Assembly: GCA_016794525.1 (NCBI GenBank)
Contig: JAEUJY010000039.1
Location: forward strand, 1 to 64,000
DNA length: 64,000 bases
Origin: Myxococcales bacterium
GTDB taxonomy: Bacteria; Myxococcota_A; Polyangia; Haliangiales; Haliangiaceae
Direction: 5' to 3'
Program-made: the position numbers and the translations under genes
In this document: piece by piece, positions 1 through 9,742 of the stretch
How the letters are laid out: each line of letters starts with the position of its first letter
How positions within the stretch are numbered: position 1 is the first letter of the stretch
Notes under the pieces: generated by a model
The model's database searches: none
Told to the model about the DNA's origin: nothing
Seen by the model: the letters and a program-made list of their open reading frames with translations, nothing else

Positions 1-522
1 ACCGGGCGACGTCCCACGTGGGAGAGCCGGGCGACGTCCCACGTGGGAGCGCCGGGCGACGTCCTACGTGGAGCGCCGGGCGACGTCCCACGTGGGAGCG
101 CCGGGCGACGTCCCACGTGGGAGCGCCGGGCGACGTCCCACGTGGGAGCGCCGGGCGACGTCCCACGTGGAGCGCCGGGTGACGTCCCAAGGGGGAGCAC
201 CGGGCGGCGTCCCACGTGGAGCGCCGGGCGACCACGTGGAGCACCCGGCGACGCCCCACCTGGGAGCACCGGGCGACGTCCCACGTGGGAGAATCGGGCG
301 ACGTCCCAAGGGGGAGCACCGGGCGAACCGGGCGACGTCCCACGTGGGAGCACCGGGCGATGTCCCACGTGGAGCACCGGGCGACGTCCCACGTGGAGCG
401 CCGGGCGACGTCCCACGTGGAGCGCTGGCGACGTCCCACGTGGGCGAACCGGGCGACGTCCCACGTGGAAGCAACGGGCGACGTCCCACGTGGGAGCAAC
501 GGGCGACGTCCCACGTGGGAGC
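1..522. repeat. Tandem array of 24-25 bp units with palindromic core
   Basis: About 21 head-to-tail copies of a 24-25 bp unit, with consensus roughly RCCGGGCGACG followed by the palindrome TCCCACGTGGGA and GC. There are no unique spacers: units abut directly. Several units are degenerate, with CCCAAGGGGG replacing the palindrome near 187 and 308, one-base-shorter cores such as TCCCACGTGGAG, and a truncated copy near 225-240. The array begins before the window, so its true length is unknown. It ends 16 bp from the stop codon of the minus-strand 5'-nucleotidase gene, so it lies in that gene's 3' flank. All six frames stay open because of the GC content and the unit sequence, and this should not be read as coding. 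The same palindrome recurs inside the HNH nuclease gene at 53.7-54.0 kb. Confidence 0.95.
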
Positions 523-538
523 CGGCCGCCCCGCACGG

Positions 539-2287
539 CTACTGGTCGTGGGGCATCGTGCGGCGCGGCGCGCGGAAGTAGCGCAGCGGCGAGTACGACA
601 GGAAGTTCGAGACCCGCGAGGTGTAGAGGTCGGCGTAGTCGCCGACCTGCTCGCCGAACCGCGAGCCCTCGTTGCCCTCGCGCAGCACCGAGCCCCAGTA
701 CGCGTTGTACGCGCGCTCGGTGGCGTCCTCGAGCGACTCGACCTCCTCGGCCATCAGCCGGGCGCGATCGCGCAGGCGGTCGAGGCTGTCCTTGATCTGC
801 GCCTTGACCTCCTCGAGGCGCGCCACCAGGTCGGGCGCCAGCGTCGGGAGCTCGGCGACCTTGCCGTTGTCGCCCGCCATGCCCGGCGCCGGGCCGGGCA
901 GCCCGAAGGCGCCGGGCGACGCGACGGCGGCGCGCTCGGCGGCGGTGTGGCTGGCGGCGAGCGCGGCGGCGGCGACGCCGGCCCCGCTGCCGCCGATCGC
1001 CATGGTCGCGGCGGCGGCGACCGCGCCGACCTTGGGCACGCCCGGGCTGATCACCTGCGCGGCGTGCAGCGCGAGCGCCTCGTCGTGGAGGCGCTGCACC
1101 CGCTTGAGCCGCAGCGCCTGGAAGTCGAGCTCGGACTCGAGGTTGCGGCGCCGGCGGTCGAGCAGATCGAGATCGTTGATCTGCGCGCCCAGGCGATCGG
1201 CCACCGCGATCTCGCGGTCGAGCTCCTGGATGATCATCGCGGTGCGCCACATGTGCTGCTTGCGCAGCCGCAGGATGTCGCCGTAGATGTGGTCGCCGAT
1301 GTAGAGCACGTTCTCGCCGCGGATCTTGGTCATCTCCTCGAACGCGACGACGTTGCCGCCCTGGTAGACCTTGTCGCGGCCGAGGTGCTTGACCTCGCCG
1401 CCGGTGGGCTGGCCGCTGTGCGGATCGAGCGCGACGAACGGGCGCTGCTCGTTGAAGAAGGCCGGCTTGGCGCCGCCGACGATGACGACGTCGAAGTAGT
1501 GACGCCAGCTCGGGTACGGCAGCGCGCTGCCCTCGAGGAGGAACCGCATCACCGCGTCGGTGTAGTCGAACAGCGAGTTGGTGAGCAGGAACAGCTTCTT
1601 GCCCGAGCTGCGCAGCTTGTGCAGCGTCTCGGCCAGCTCGGGATCCTTGACGATATAGGCCGGGAGGTCGGCCTTGATCACGCTCTTGAGCGTGTCGTCG
1701 CGGTGGGCCTCGTCGATCGATACCCGGATGTCGCCGAACAGCTTGTCGTAGTCGACCGGCGCGCCGCCGGCGGCCGTGCGCCGATCGAACCAGTCGACCA
1801 GCGTCACGTACATGACCGCCTCGGGCAGGCCGAACAGCGTGTCGATCCACTCGTAGCGCTCGCTCGAGAAGTCGATCTTCGCGTTGCGGTACAGCGCGCG
1901 CCGCTCGTCGGAGCGCAGCATCCGGAAGCCGTGGAAGCACCGCCCGACGTGGCTGTGGCGGTCCATCTTGAAGACGTTGCCCAGCTGGCGATCGACCATC
2001 AGGCCACGGATCGCCCGCTCGGGCTGGTAGGTCAGGCCGCGGATCTCGTCGGGGTAGCCGTGCTTCTCGCACAGCTTGCGCAGCGTCAGCTCGATCGACA
2101 GCTGCTCGAGCTTGTGCTGGTGGTACAGCGCCAGCGTGTAGTCCATGTCGAAGCCGATCAGCTCGACCTGGTCCATGCGCAGGTTGCGGTTGCAGAACAC
2201 CCGCCGGCGGCGCGGGACGTCGATCTCGGTGGGAACCTCGGCGACCACGGCACGCAGCTGGGCCTCGAGATCGTGGGGCGCGGTCAT
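539..2287 (-). CDS. HAD-superfamily purine-type 5'-nucleotidase (HAD-IG family)
   Basis: A 582-residue cytosolic protein. Near residue 50 it carries the HAD motif I variant FDMDYTLA, as in the eukaryotic cN-II / HAD-IG 5'-nucleotidases (Pfam 5_nucleotid), which dephosphorylate IMP/GMP-type nucleotides. The middle contains LFLLTNS (motif II region) and [12 protein letters not shown] (motif IV Asp pair). The last ~200 residues are Ala-rich then helical, with likely coiled coils ([20 protein letters not shown]), and look like a family-specific tail. The ATG at 2287 is chosen because the reading frame upstream is Arg/Ala-rich shadow of the divergent gene. It diverges from the HPRT gene with about 60 bp between starts, pairing purine-nucleotide breakdown with salvage. 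Substrate preference is inferred from the family. Confidence 0.9.
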   Translation of the reverse strand: MTAPHDLEAQLRAVVAEVPTEIDVPRRRRVFCNRNLRMDQVELIGFDMDYTLALYHQHKLEQLSIELTLRKLCEKHGYPDEIRGLTYQPERAIRGLMVDRQLGNVFKMDRHSHVGRCFHGFRMLRSDERRALYRNAKIDFSSERYEWIDTLFGLPEAVMYVTLVDWFDRRTAAGGAPVDYDKLFGDIRVSIDEAHRDDTLKSVIKADLPAYIVKDPELAETLHKLRSSGKKLFLLTNSLFDYTDAVMRFLLEGSALPYPSWRHYFDVVIVGGAKPAFFNEQRPFVALDPHSGQPTGGEVKHLGRDKVYQGGNVVAFEEMTKIRGENVLYIGDHIYGDILRLRKQHMWRTAMIIQELDREIAVADRLGAQINDLDLLDRRRRNLESELDFQALRLKRVQRLHDEALALHAAQVISPGVPKVGAVAAAATMAIGGSGAGVAAAALAASHTAAERAAVASPGAFGLPGPAPGMAGDNGKVAELPTLAPDLVARLEEVKAQIKDSLDRLRDRARLMAEEVESLEDATERAYNAYWGSVLREGNEGSRFGEQVGDYADLYTSRVSNFLSYSPLRYFRAPRRTMPHDQ

Positions 2288-2347
2288 CCGTCTCGATTCT
2301 ACCGTGGATCCCGCGGCGCCGCCGGGCGATGCGCTACCATCGCCGCC

Positions 2348-2917
2348 ATGGCGCCCTCGGCATACCCGGCGTGGAACCGGCCGTCCGATCCGTTCATCGA
2401 GTTGATCTCGGCCGCGACCCTGGCCGACCGCGTCGCCGAGCTCGGCCGCGCGATCACCGCCGACTATGTGGCGGCGGGCGCCACCGAGGACGTGGTCGTG
2501 CTCGGCGTGCTGAAGGGGTCGGTGCTGTTCATGGCCGACCTGGTGCGGCACATCGCGCTGCCGGTGACGCTCGACTTCATCGGCGTCGCGAGCTACGGCG
2601 ACGCGACGGTGTCGTCGGGCGTCGTCCAGATCACCCAGGACCTGACGCGACCGATCGCCGGCAAGCACGTGCTGGTGGTCGAGGACATCGTCGACACCGG
2701 CCACACGCTGAGCTACCTGCTGGCCAACCTGGCCACGCGCGGCCCCGCCAGCCTCAAGCTGTGCTCGCTCTTGCACAAGCCCGAGCGCTCCGAGCGCGAG
2801 GTGCCGATCGACTACCTCGGCTTCACGATCCCCAACAAGTTCGTCGTCGGCTACGGCCTCGACGTATCGCAGCGCTACCGCAACCTGCCGTTCATCGGCT
2901 ACGTCGCCGGCGCATGA
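2348..2917 (+). CDS. hpt: Hypoxanthine(-guanine) phosphoribosyltransferase
   Basis: 189 residues, the normal size for bacterial HPRT, which makes IMP/GMP from hypoxanthine/guanine and PRPP. The PRPP-binding loop [14 protein letters not shown] is near residues 113-126, preceded by the loop-I segment [13 protein letters not shown]. The terminal [19 protein letters not shown] block is typical of the family. The ATG at 2348 gives the usual N-terminus; the frame is open upstream only as high-GC noise. The stop overlaps the start of the next gene in an ATGA arrangement, so the two are co-translated. It is divergent from the 5'-nucleotidase gene. Confidence 0.95.
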   Translation: MAPSAYPAWNRPSDPFIELISAATLADRVAELGRAITADYVAAGATEDVVVLGVLKGSVLFMADLVRHIALPVTLDFIGVASYGDATVSSGVVQITQDLTRPIAGKHVLVVEDIVDTGHTLSYLLANLATRGPASLKLCSLLHKPERSEREVPIDYLGFTIPNKFVVGYGLDVSQRYRNLPFIGYVAGA

Positions 2918-4023
2918 GCGACCCGGCGGCGCCGCCCGACCCGCCCGCCCCGCCGGTCGACGGCCCGGCGCTGGGCGCGGTCGACGCCGAGGCCCCCCTC
3001 GACGCCGAGCCGGCCCCGGCCCCGCCGGTCGCGGCCGACGACGGCGACCTGCCGCCCCTGCCACCCGCGCCGCACCCGACGTCGGTCGCCGATCTGCGCG
3101 CCGCGGTCGACGACGCGCCGCCGCCGCCCGAGCCCACGCCACCGTCGCCGCCCGCGTCCGCGCCGGCCGCCGCAGCGCCGAGCCCCGCCGCCCCGCCCCG
3201 CCCGGTCGCGCCCCCGCGCGCGGCGCGCCGCGCGTCGACTGCCGAGGACGACGACGCCCCACGCGCGCGCCGCCGCTGGCCGCTGGTGTTGGCCGGCGTC
3301 GGGACGGTCGCGGCGGCGATCGCCGCGCTGGTGGTGCTGGGCCAGGTCCACAGCCAGCGCCACCGGCTGCGCTGCCGGGCCAAGGACATCGTCGCCGAGC
3401 GCGGCCGCAGCTTCCCGCCGTGGGGCTTCGAGCGCCTGGGTGGCCCGGCGTGGAAGCCGATCGCCATCCCGCCCGGCGCCGAGTGCACCGAGCGCGAGAC
3501 CGAGGACGTCGCGCAGCTGGAAGGCTGGTTCCTCGAGCACCTCGCCGAGCAGGCCGGGGCCAAGCTCAGCGGCGAGGCGCCCGGCGACGTCGACCGCGCC
3601 GAGGCCGAGCTCGAGCAGGCGCTGCTGCTGGCCCGCACGCCGGAGCGCCGCGATCTGCGCAAGGAGCTCGAGCGGCTGCGCGGCGACGTGACCTACTGGC
3701 GGGCGGCGGCCAAGGTCAAGGCCGCGGCCGCGACGCTGGCCGACGCCGCCAAGGCCTTCGACGACGCCGCGGCCCAGCGCCCACGCCACGCCAGCGATCC
3801 CGCGCGCTGGGCGACGTTCGTCCGCTCGCTCGAGGCCAGCCTGGCCGCGGGCCCCGACGGCAGCGGCGCACCACCGCCGACGCCGACCGCGCCCGGCCGG
3901 CCGATGGCGCCGCCGGGGATCGCCTTGCCGGTCGAGCCGCCCGCGGTCGAGCTGGGCGCCGACGCTGGCGTCGAACCCGACGCCGCGCGCCGCGATCTCC
4001 CCACCGGCGGCGTGCTGATGTGA
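2914..4023 (+). CDS. Pro/Ala-rich single-pass membrane protein, function unknown
   Basis: 369 residues. The first ~110 residues are almost entirely Pro/Ala/Asp, followed by a basic patch (ARRAST, then RARRRW) and one membrane helix ([21 protein letters not shown]). The cytoplasmic-side proline-rich arm is thus anchored by a single helix. A periplasmic part of about 230 residues contains alpha-helical stretches ([33 protein letters not shown]) that resemble TPR or coiled-coil helices, and ends in a second low-complexity tail. I do not recognise a named family. The ATG overlaps the hpt stop codon (ATGA), so it is cotranscribed with hpt; the functional link is unclear. Confidence 0.7.
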   Translation: MSDPAAPPDPPAPPVDGPALGAVDAEAPLDAEPAPAPPVAADDGDLPPLPPAPHPTSVADLRAAVDDAPPPPEPTPPSPPASAPAAAAPSPAAPPRPVAPPRAARRASTAEDDDAPRARRRWPLVLAGVGTVAAAIAALVVLGQVHSQRHRLRCRAKDIVAERGRSFPPWGFERLGGPAWKPIAIPPGAECTERETEDVAQLEGWFLEHLAEQAGAKLSGEAPGDVDRAEAELEQALLLARTPERRDLRKELERLRGDVTYWRAAAKVKAAAATLADAAKAFDDAAAQRPRHASDPARWATFVRSLEASLAAGPDGSGAPPPTPTAPGRPMAPPGIALPVEPPAVELGADAGVEPDAARRDLPTGGVLM

Positions 4024-4037
4024 GCCGCCGCGGCCGG

Positions 4038-4304
4038 TCAGCGATATCCGGGGCCGCCCGCCTCGGGCGTGACCCGCACCGCGCGGACGTCCAGCAGCTC
4101 GACGCCGTAGACCTCCTTCTTCGCGGTGGTGATGAGCGCGGTGTCGTTGGCGATCGCGATCGACGCGATCCGATCGAGGATCAGCGTCTGCGCGCCGTGG
4201 GCGAGGTAGATCGAGACGATCGAGCCGGCCGGCGAGGTGAACGTGTCGCCGTCCCGGGTCAGGCCCTGGCGGGTCAGGATTTCGACGGCGGTCGCGTGCT
4301 GCAT
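4038..4304 (-). CDS. Small hypothetical protein, 88 aa
   Basis: An 88-residue protein with alternating hydrophobic strands (SIVSIYLAHGAQTLILDRIASIAIANDTALITT) suggesting a small beta-rich fold. It has no signal peptide and no family I recognise. The ATG at 4304 opens the only segment whose composition looks like real protein; the upstream continuation of the frame is Arg/Gly-rich shadow. It converges with the preceding plus-strand gene (15 bp between stops) and diverges from the TPR lipoprotein. It is kept because its amino-acid composition is balanced compared with overlapping shadow frames. Confidence 0.6.
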   Translation of the reverse strand: MQHATAVEILTRQGLTRDGDTFTSPAGSIVSIYLAHGAQTLILDRIASIAIANDTALITTAKKEVYGVELLDVRAVRVTPEAGGPGYR

Positions 4305-4346
4305 GGCGCGACCATAGCACTGCGCGCGGCGCGGGCCTGCCTGGGC

Positions 4347-4379
4347 GTGTGCCTGTGCGTGTGCCTGTGCGTGTGCCTC
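4347..4379 (+). repeat. 12-bp tandem repeat inside a signal-peptide core
   Basis: Almost three copies of GTGTGCCTGTGC encode Val-Cys-Leu-Cys repeats in the lipoprotein signal sequence. The unit is a multiple of three, so slippage would lengthen or shorten the hydrophobic core without a frameshift. Confidence 0.85.
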
Positions 4380-4883
4380 GGATGCGCCCACGCCGCGGCG
4401 CCGGCGGCCACCACCCGGGCCGACGTGCAGCGCGCCGAGGCCGCGCTCGCCGCCAAGGACTACGACGCGGCGGCGGCCGCCTACGACCGGGCGGTCGCCG
4501 GTGCGACCGATCCGGCGAGCCGCCGGCTGGCGCTCACCGAGCGCGCCGACTTCCGGTTGCTGATCGGCGAGCTCGCCGCCGGCGCCGCCGACCTCGCGGC
4601 GGTGACCGAGCTGGCGCCCGGCGACGCGCGGGCCTGGCACGACCTCGGCATCGTCCGCGCCAACCTCGGCGATCGTCCCGGCGCCGCCGCGGCGCTGACC
4701 CGCGCCAAGGCCGCCGCGCCCGACGACCCGCGCCCGCGGCTGGCGCTGGCGGCGCTGCGCTGGGCCGACGGCGACCGCGCCGGCGCGCGCGTCGAGTACC
4801 AGGCGCTGCTCGACCTCGACCTGCCCGATCCGGTGCGGGCCAAGGTGACCTGGGCCATCGCGCAGCTCCAGTCCCACGAGTGA
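4347..4883 (+). CDS. TPR-repeat lipoprotein
   Basis: About 178 residues. A lipobox (LGC, Cys about residue 12 from this GTG) is followed by TPR-like helix pairs: RADVQRAEAALAAKDYDAAAAAYDRAV, then LTERADFRLLIGELAAGAADLAAVTELAPGDARAWHDLGIVRANLGDRPGAAAALTRA. It is probably an outer-membrane-anchored scaffold. The start is uncertain: no ATG exists in frame. GTG 4347 leaves no basic n-region, whereas CTG 4320 would give a better signal peptide (RAARACLGV before the core). The hydrophobic core VCLCVCLCVCL is encoded by a 12-bp tandem repeat (4347-4379). It is divergent from the 88-residue gene. Confidence 0.7.
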   Translation: MCLCVCLCVCLGCAHAAAPAATTRADVQRAEAALAAKDYDAAAAAYDRAVAGATDPASRRLALTERADFRLLIGELAAGAADLAAVTELAPGDARAWHDLGIVRANLGDRPGAAAALTRAKAAAPDDPRPRLALAALRWADGDRAGARVEYQALLDLDLPDPVRAKVTWAIAQLQSHE

Positions 4884-4961
4884 GCCCGATCGACCGCCGG
4901 CCCGCGCGCCGTGGCCGCTGACGGCGGCGCGGGCGCGATCCGCCGCGTATACTCGTCGCGC

Positions 4962-7475
4962 ATGCTCCGGCGCCTCGCGTTCGTCCTCTGCGCCACCACC
5001 GCGGCCGCCGGCGGCTTGCGCGGGCCCGCCCCGGCCGCCGCCGAGCCGTGGGGCTTCGCCTGGGCCGGCCGCATCGAGCGCGACGGCGCGCCGCTGTTCG
5101 ATCCCGACGCCGACCCCGAGACGCGCCGCGCCGCGGTCAGCGCGCTGCGGGCCTACGACCCGGTCCTGACCCGGCGCTTCGTGCTCAAGGCGATCGACGA
5201 CGAGGACGACGACGTCCGGATCGAGGCGGCGCGCGTCGCGGCCCAGGGCCGGCTGGTCGAGGCGGTGCCGCGGCTGATCACCTGGCTGTCGGATCCCGAT
5301 CGCGCGACCCGCAAGGTGGCCGCCGACGCGCTCGGCCAGATCGGCGCGCCCGGCGGCACCGCGGCGCTGGTGCGCACGCTGGGCGATCTCGACGCCGACG
5401 TCCGGCTGGCGGCGGTCAACGCGCTGGCCCGGGTCGGCGCGCGCGGCGATCGCACCGTCGTCGTGCCGCTGATCTCGCGGGTCAGCGACGAGAAGACCGA
5501 GGTCCGCCGGGCCGCGATCGAGGCGCTGCGTGGCATCGGCGATCGCCGCGCCGTCGTCGCGGTGGTGGCGGCGTTCGGCGACGGCAACGTCGAGGTGCGC
5601 AAGGCCGCGGTGGTCACCGCCGGCAAGCTGGGCGATCCCGCCGCGATCACCGCGCTGACCCGGATGCTGCGCGATCCGCAGCCCGACGTGCGCAACCTCG
5701 CCGTGGCCGCGCTCGGCGATCTCGGCGCCGCCGACGCCACCGATGACCTCATCCGCCTGCTGCGCGCCGGCGGCGACACCGCCGCGCCCGCCGGCTACGC
5801 GCTCGGGCAGATCGCCGCCAAGGGCGATCGCGACGCCGCCGATCGCGCGGTCCGCGCGCTGGTCGCGAGCCTGGTCGATCCGTCGGCGCGGCCGGTGGCG
5901 CAGGAGGCGCTGCGCCGCGCCGGCGCCGCGGCGGTGCCGGCGCTGGTCGATCACCTCGACGGCCGCCTGCCCGGCGATCCCGGCACCGCGGTCGATCTGC
6001 TGGCCGAGCTGGGCGACGCGCGCGCGACCGACGCGCTCCTCGCCGAGCTCGATCGCAAGCGGCTGGGCGTCGCGCGGATCGTCCTCGCGCTGGCCCGCAC
6101 CAACGACAGCCGCGCGCTGGTGCCGGTGCTCGACCTGGTGCGCGACGGCGATCCGGCGGTGCGGGTCGTCGCGATGGGGGCGCTCGGGGCGCTGATCGGC
6201 AACGACCGCCGCGCGATCGACGCACTGATCGAGCGGCTCGGCGACGATCAGGAGGACGTGCAGGTGCTCGCGTGCGAGTACCTCGGCCGGCTGCACGCGA
6301 CCCGCGCCGGCGCCGCGCTGGCGGCGTTGACCGCGGCGCCGCGCTCGCCGCGGCTGCGGCGGGCGGCGATCGACGCGCTCGGCGCGGTCGGCGACCCGGC
6401 GCAGAGCCCGGCGCTGATCACCGCGCTGGCCGATCCCGATCCGGTGCTGGCCCGCGCCGCCGCCGACGCGCTGGCCTACGCCGGCGATCCCGCGACGGCG
6501 ACGCGCCTGGCGGCGATCGCCCGCCATCCGGGCCCGGCCCAGGCCGCCGTGCTGCGCGCGTGGGGCGCCGCGCTGCGCGATCAACCCGACCGTCGCGCCC
6601 GCGAGGTGCTCGTCGAGCTGGCGCGCACCGCCCCGCCGCAGCCGGCGCTGGCCGCGATCGCCGCGCTGGCCGCGATGGGCGATCGCGAGGCCCGCGGCCC
6701 GCTGGCCGAGCTGGTGACCACCGGCGTCCCCGAGCGGCAGCGCGCGGCGGCCTGGGCGCTGGGCGAGCTGGCCGACGGCCCGCCGCCGGCCGCGGTCGCG
6801 ACCGCGCTGGTCGGCGCGCTCGACGCCAACGACGATCGCCTGACCGCCGCCGCCGCGTGGGCGCTGGCCGCGCAGCCGACCGAGGCCGCGGCGCCGGCGC
6901 TGCGGCGCGCCGCCCAGCACGGGAGCTGGGGCACGGCGATCAACGCCACCGCGGCGCTGGCCCGCATCGGCGGCGCCGACGCGCTCGCCGAGCTCACCAC
7001 GCTGCTGTCAGCGTCCTCGCCGATGGTCCGCGGCAACGCGGCGTGGGCGCTGGGCGAGCGCGCCCGCACGGCCGAGCTGCCGGCCGCCGCCGTCGGCGCG
7101 TTGACCGCCGCGCTCGCCGGCGATCCCAGCCCGTGGGTCCGCGGCCACGCCGCGCGGGCGCTGGGTCAGCGACCGGGCGGCGCGGCGGTCACCGCCGCGC
7201 TGGCCGCCGCCGCCTCCGGCGACCGCGATCCCGCGGTGCGCGCCGCCGCCGCCGCGCCGCCGACCGCGCCGCCGACCGCCGACGAGTGGCGCATCTTCGA
7301 CGTCGTCGAGCCCGACGACGATCGCCCGGTGCGCGAGGAGCCCTACGTCGTGGTGCTCGGCGCCACCGGCCCGGCGTGGGCGACCTACACCGATCGCCGC
7401 GGCGTCATCGCGGCCGAGCGCGTGCCGGCCGACACCGCGCCGCCGCGGGCGCTGTCGACCCTCGACGACCTGTAG
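4962..7475 (+). CDS. Exported HEAT-repeat protein
   Basis: 837 residues with a Sec signal peptide (MLRRLAFVLCATTAAAGGL, cleavage near AAAAEP at 27). It is followed by some 18-20 HEAT/PBS-lyase-like helical repeats, recognisable by recurring VRxAAxxALGxxGD patterns (VRIEAARVAAQGRL, VRLAAVNALARVGARGD, VRRAAIEALRGIGDRR, VRKAAVVTAGKLGD and so on). Such solenoids are binding platforms; no catalytic domain is seen. A TATACT hexamer lies at 4948-4953, only 9 bp before the ATG. If it is a real -10 box, the mRNA would be nearly leaderless. The C-terminal 70 residues are not repeat-like. The partner is unknown. A second HEAT protein lies at 8398-9702. Confidence 0.88.
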   Translation: MLRRLAFVLCATTAAAGGLRGPAPAAAEPWGFAWAGRIERDGAPLFDPDADPETRRAAVSALRAYDPVLTRRFVLKAIDDEDDDVRIEAARVAAQGRLVEAVPRLITWLSDPDRATRKVAADALGQIGAPGGTAALVRTLGDLDADVRLAAVNALARVGARGDRTVVVPLISRVSDEKTEVRRAAIEALRGIGDRRAVVAVVAAFGDGNVEVRKAAVVTAGKLGDPAAITALTRMLRDPQPDVRNLAVAALGDLGAADATDDLIRLLRAGGDTAAPAGYALGQIAAKGDRDAADRAVRALVASLVDPSARPVAQEALRRAGAAAVPALVDHLDGRLPGDPGTAVDLLAELGDARATDALLAELDRKRLGVARIVLALARTNDSRALVPVLDLVRDGDPAVRVVAMGALGALIGNDRRAIDALIERLGDDQEDVQVLACEYLGRLHATRAGAALAALTAAPRSPRLRRAAIDALGAVGDPAQSPALITALADPDPVLARAAADALAYAGDPATATRLAAIARHPGPAQAAVLRAWGAALRDQPDRRAREVLVELARTAPPQPALAAIAALAAMGDREARGPLAELVTTGVPERQRAAAWALGELADGPPPAAVATALVGALDANDDRLTAAAAWALAAQPTEAAAPALRRAAQHGSWGTAINATAALARIGGADALAELTTLLSASSPMVRGNAAWALGERARTAELPAAAVGALTAALAGDPSPWVRGHAARALGQRPGGAAVTAALAAAASGDRDPAVRAAAAAPPTAPPTADEWRIFDVVEPDDDRPVREEPYVVVLGATGPAWATYTDRRGVIAAERVPADTAPPRALSTLDDL

Positions 7476-7532
7476 CCGGCGACACCGCACCGGCCCTCGC
7501 GCTGGCCCTCGCGCCCGTCGGCGCGCCGGTGG

Positions 7533-8282
<750 letters not shown>

Positions 8283-8342
8283 CGCGCGCGTAGCTCCTGC
8301 GTATCCGGATCGATGACTGCTCGATCGGGTGGCTCCCCGGGA

Positions 8343-8373
8343 GGGCCGAAATGACAATACTACTTGTCGGCCC
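8343..8373 (-). terminator. Compound hairpin between HEAT-lipoprotein and FHA genes
   Basis: An inverted repeat GGGCC-n5-GACAA-n6-TTGTC-GGCCC spans 8343-8373. It forms a 10-bp stem with one five-base bulge; an alternative pairing gives a 7-bp stem GGGCCGA/TCGGCCC. It is 25 bp downstream of the HEAT-lipoprotein stop codon (8398). There is no long U tract, so it may be a weak terminator, a processing site or an operator for the FHA gene. Confidence 0.4.
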
Positions 8374-8397
8374 CGGGCGCGCTATTTCGCCGCCTCT

Positions 8398-9702
8398 TTA
8401 GCGCAGGGTCGCGGCGAGTTCGGTCGCCCGCTGGCCCAGGGTCGGCGTCGGCTTCTGGTCCTTCTTGGGCACCCCCGACTGGTCGCCCCAGTACCCGGCC
8501 AGCTTGGCCTTGTCGCCGGCCATCCCGGCCAGCCGCCCCGCCTCGGCCTTGGCGCCGAGCGCCGCCAGCGCCTCGACGCCGATCCACCGCGCGACCCAGC
8601 TGCGGTCGCCGGTCAGGTCGCGCGCCGCGGCCACCAGCCCGTCGTGATCGGGCAAGGACGCCAGCGGCGCGACGACGGCCCCGATCAGCACCTTCTGCTC
8701 GTAGGGATCGCTCGTCGACAGCGAGGTCGCGACCGCGGTCAGCGCCTTGGCGCCGCCGCAGCGGATCGCGTTGTTGGCGCCGACCCAGCGGAACCGCGGG
8801 TCGTGGTGGGCCTGGTTCACCATCGCCAGCAGCGGGTCGAGGCAGCCCGGCGGCCCGGCGACGCGGATCAGCTCGACCGCGTCGTTGGCGACCCGCGCGG
8901 TCTTGCTGTCGTCGCGGGCGATCGCCCCGAGGCGATCGAGGCTGCCGGCCAGCGCCGCCGGCTCGACCGCCGGGAACAGGCCACCCGGATCGATGAACGC
9001 GGTGTAGAGCTGATCCATCGCGCGCTCGGTCAGCGTGGCGTCGCCGCGATCCATCATCGCGATCTCGATGACCAGCTTGACCGCGTCGGGCGAGCCCGAC
9101 ACCGCGAGGCCGAGCAGCAGCTTGTCGCCGATCTTGCGACGGCGGCCGTCCTTGTCGGGCGACGCGATCAGCCGGTTGGCCTCGGCGATCAGCCGCTCGC
9201 CGGCCTTGGGGCCGAGCGCGCGCATGACCGTGGCCCCCTGGAACCGGCCCACCGCCGCCCGCCCCTCGTAGTAGCCGCCGGTCAGCCAGTCGGTGAGGTA
9301 GCCGTCGATCACCGCCTTGGTCTCGGCGTCGGCGAACTGCCGGATCTCGAACAGCGCGTCCTTGCCGATCTCCTGCAGCGGCGTCGGCTTGGCCATCTCG
9401 CCCTCGATCCGCGCCACCGCCCACAGCCGCGGCGCCAGCTTGGCCAGCACCTTGTCGCGGCGGTTGGGGGCCATCGCCTCGAGCGCCGCCTTGACGTCTT
9501 GATCGTTGCCCCGCTTGTACAGGGTCTCGGCGGCGTGGGCCGACAGGTCCGGGTCGAGCGAGCCGCTCTTGAGCGCCGACTTCAGCTTCGGCAGGCCCTT
9601 CTTCGAGGTCTGCCACTTGTCGATCGAGGCGTGGTTGGTCTTCTCGCAGCCGCCCAGCACCAGGGCCAGCGCAGCGACGATGATCGCGAAGGACTTCGGC
9701 AC
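8398..9702 (-). CDS. HEAT-repeat lipoprotein
   Basis: 434 residues with a signal peptide and lipobox (MPKSFAIIVAALALVLGGC, Cys19). The body is helical, with HEAT-like repeats (LPKLKSALKSGSLDPDLSAHAAETLYKRGNDQDVKAALEAM, and SWVARWIGVEALAALGAKAEAGRLAGMAGDKAK). A serine-threonine-lysine-rich central part (TLTERAMDQLYTAFIDPGGLF) is less repetitive. It is expected to be anchored in the outer membrane facing the periplasm. No enzymatic motif is present. It is upstream of the FHA gene in the same direction and divergent from the porin at 9743, with 40 bp between starts. Confidence 0.85.
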   Translation of the reverse strand: MPKSFAIIVAALALVLGGCEKTNHASIDKWQTSKKGLPKLKSALKSGSLDPDLSAHAAETLYKRGNDQDVKAALEAMAPNRRDKVLAKLAPRLWAVARIEGEMAKPTPLQEIGKDALFEIRQFADAETKAVIDGYLTDWLTGGYYEGRAAVGRFQGATVMRALGPKAGERLIAEANRLIASPDKDGRRRKIGDKLLLGLAVSGSPDAVKLVIEIAMMDRGDATLTERAMDQLYTAFIDPGGLFPAVEPAALAGSLDRLGAIARDDSKTARVANDAVELIRVAGPPGCLDPLLAMVNQAHHDPRFRWVGANNAIRCGGAKALTAVATSLSTSDPYEQKVLIGAVVAPLASLPDHDGLVAAARDLTGDRSWVARWIGVEALAALGAKAEAGRLAGMAGDKAKLAGYWGDQSGVPKKDQKPTPTLGQRATELAATLR

Positions 9703-9742
9703 GCGCGCAGCATACCAGCACGGACGGTGCTACCGTGCCGCG

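Noticed and set aside
1-522. CRISPR array
   Set aside because: Units are contiguous with no unique spacers, are only 24-25 bp, and carry palindromic cores throughout.
43-795. Open reading frames running through the tandem array
   Set aside because: They only repeat Arg/Gly/Pro-type residues from unit translation in all frames, have no domain, and continue into the antisense of the nucleotidase gene.
4948-4953. TATACT as a sure promoter for the HEAT gene
   Set aside because: No matching -35 is found, and a single hexamer in the window is not proof.
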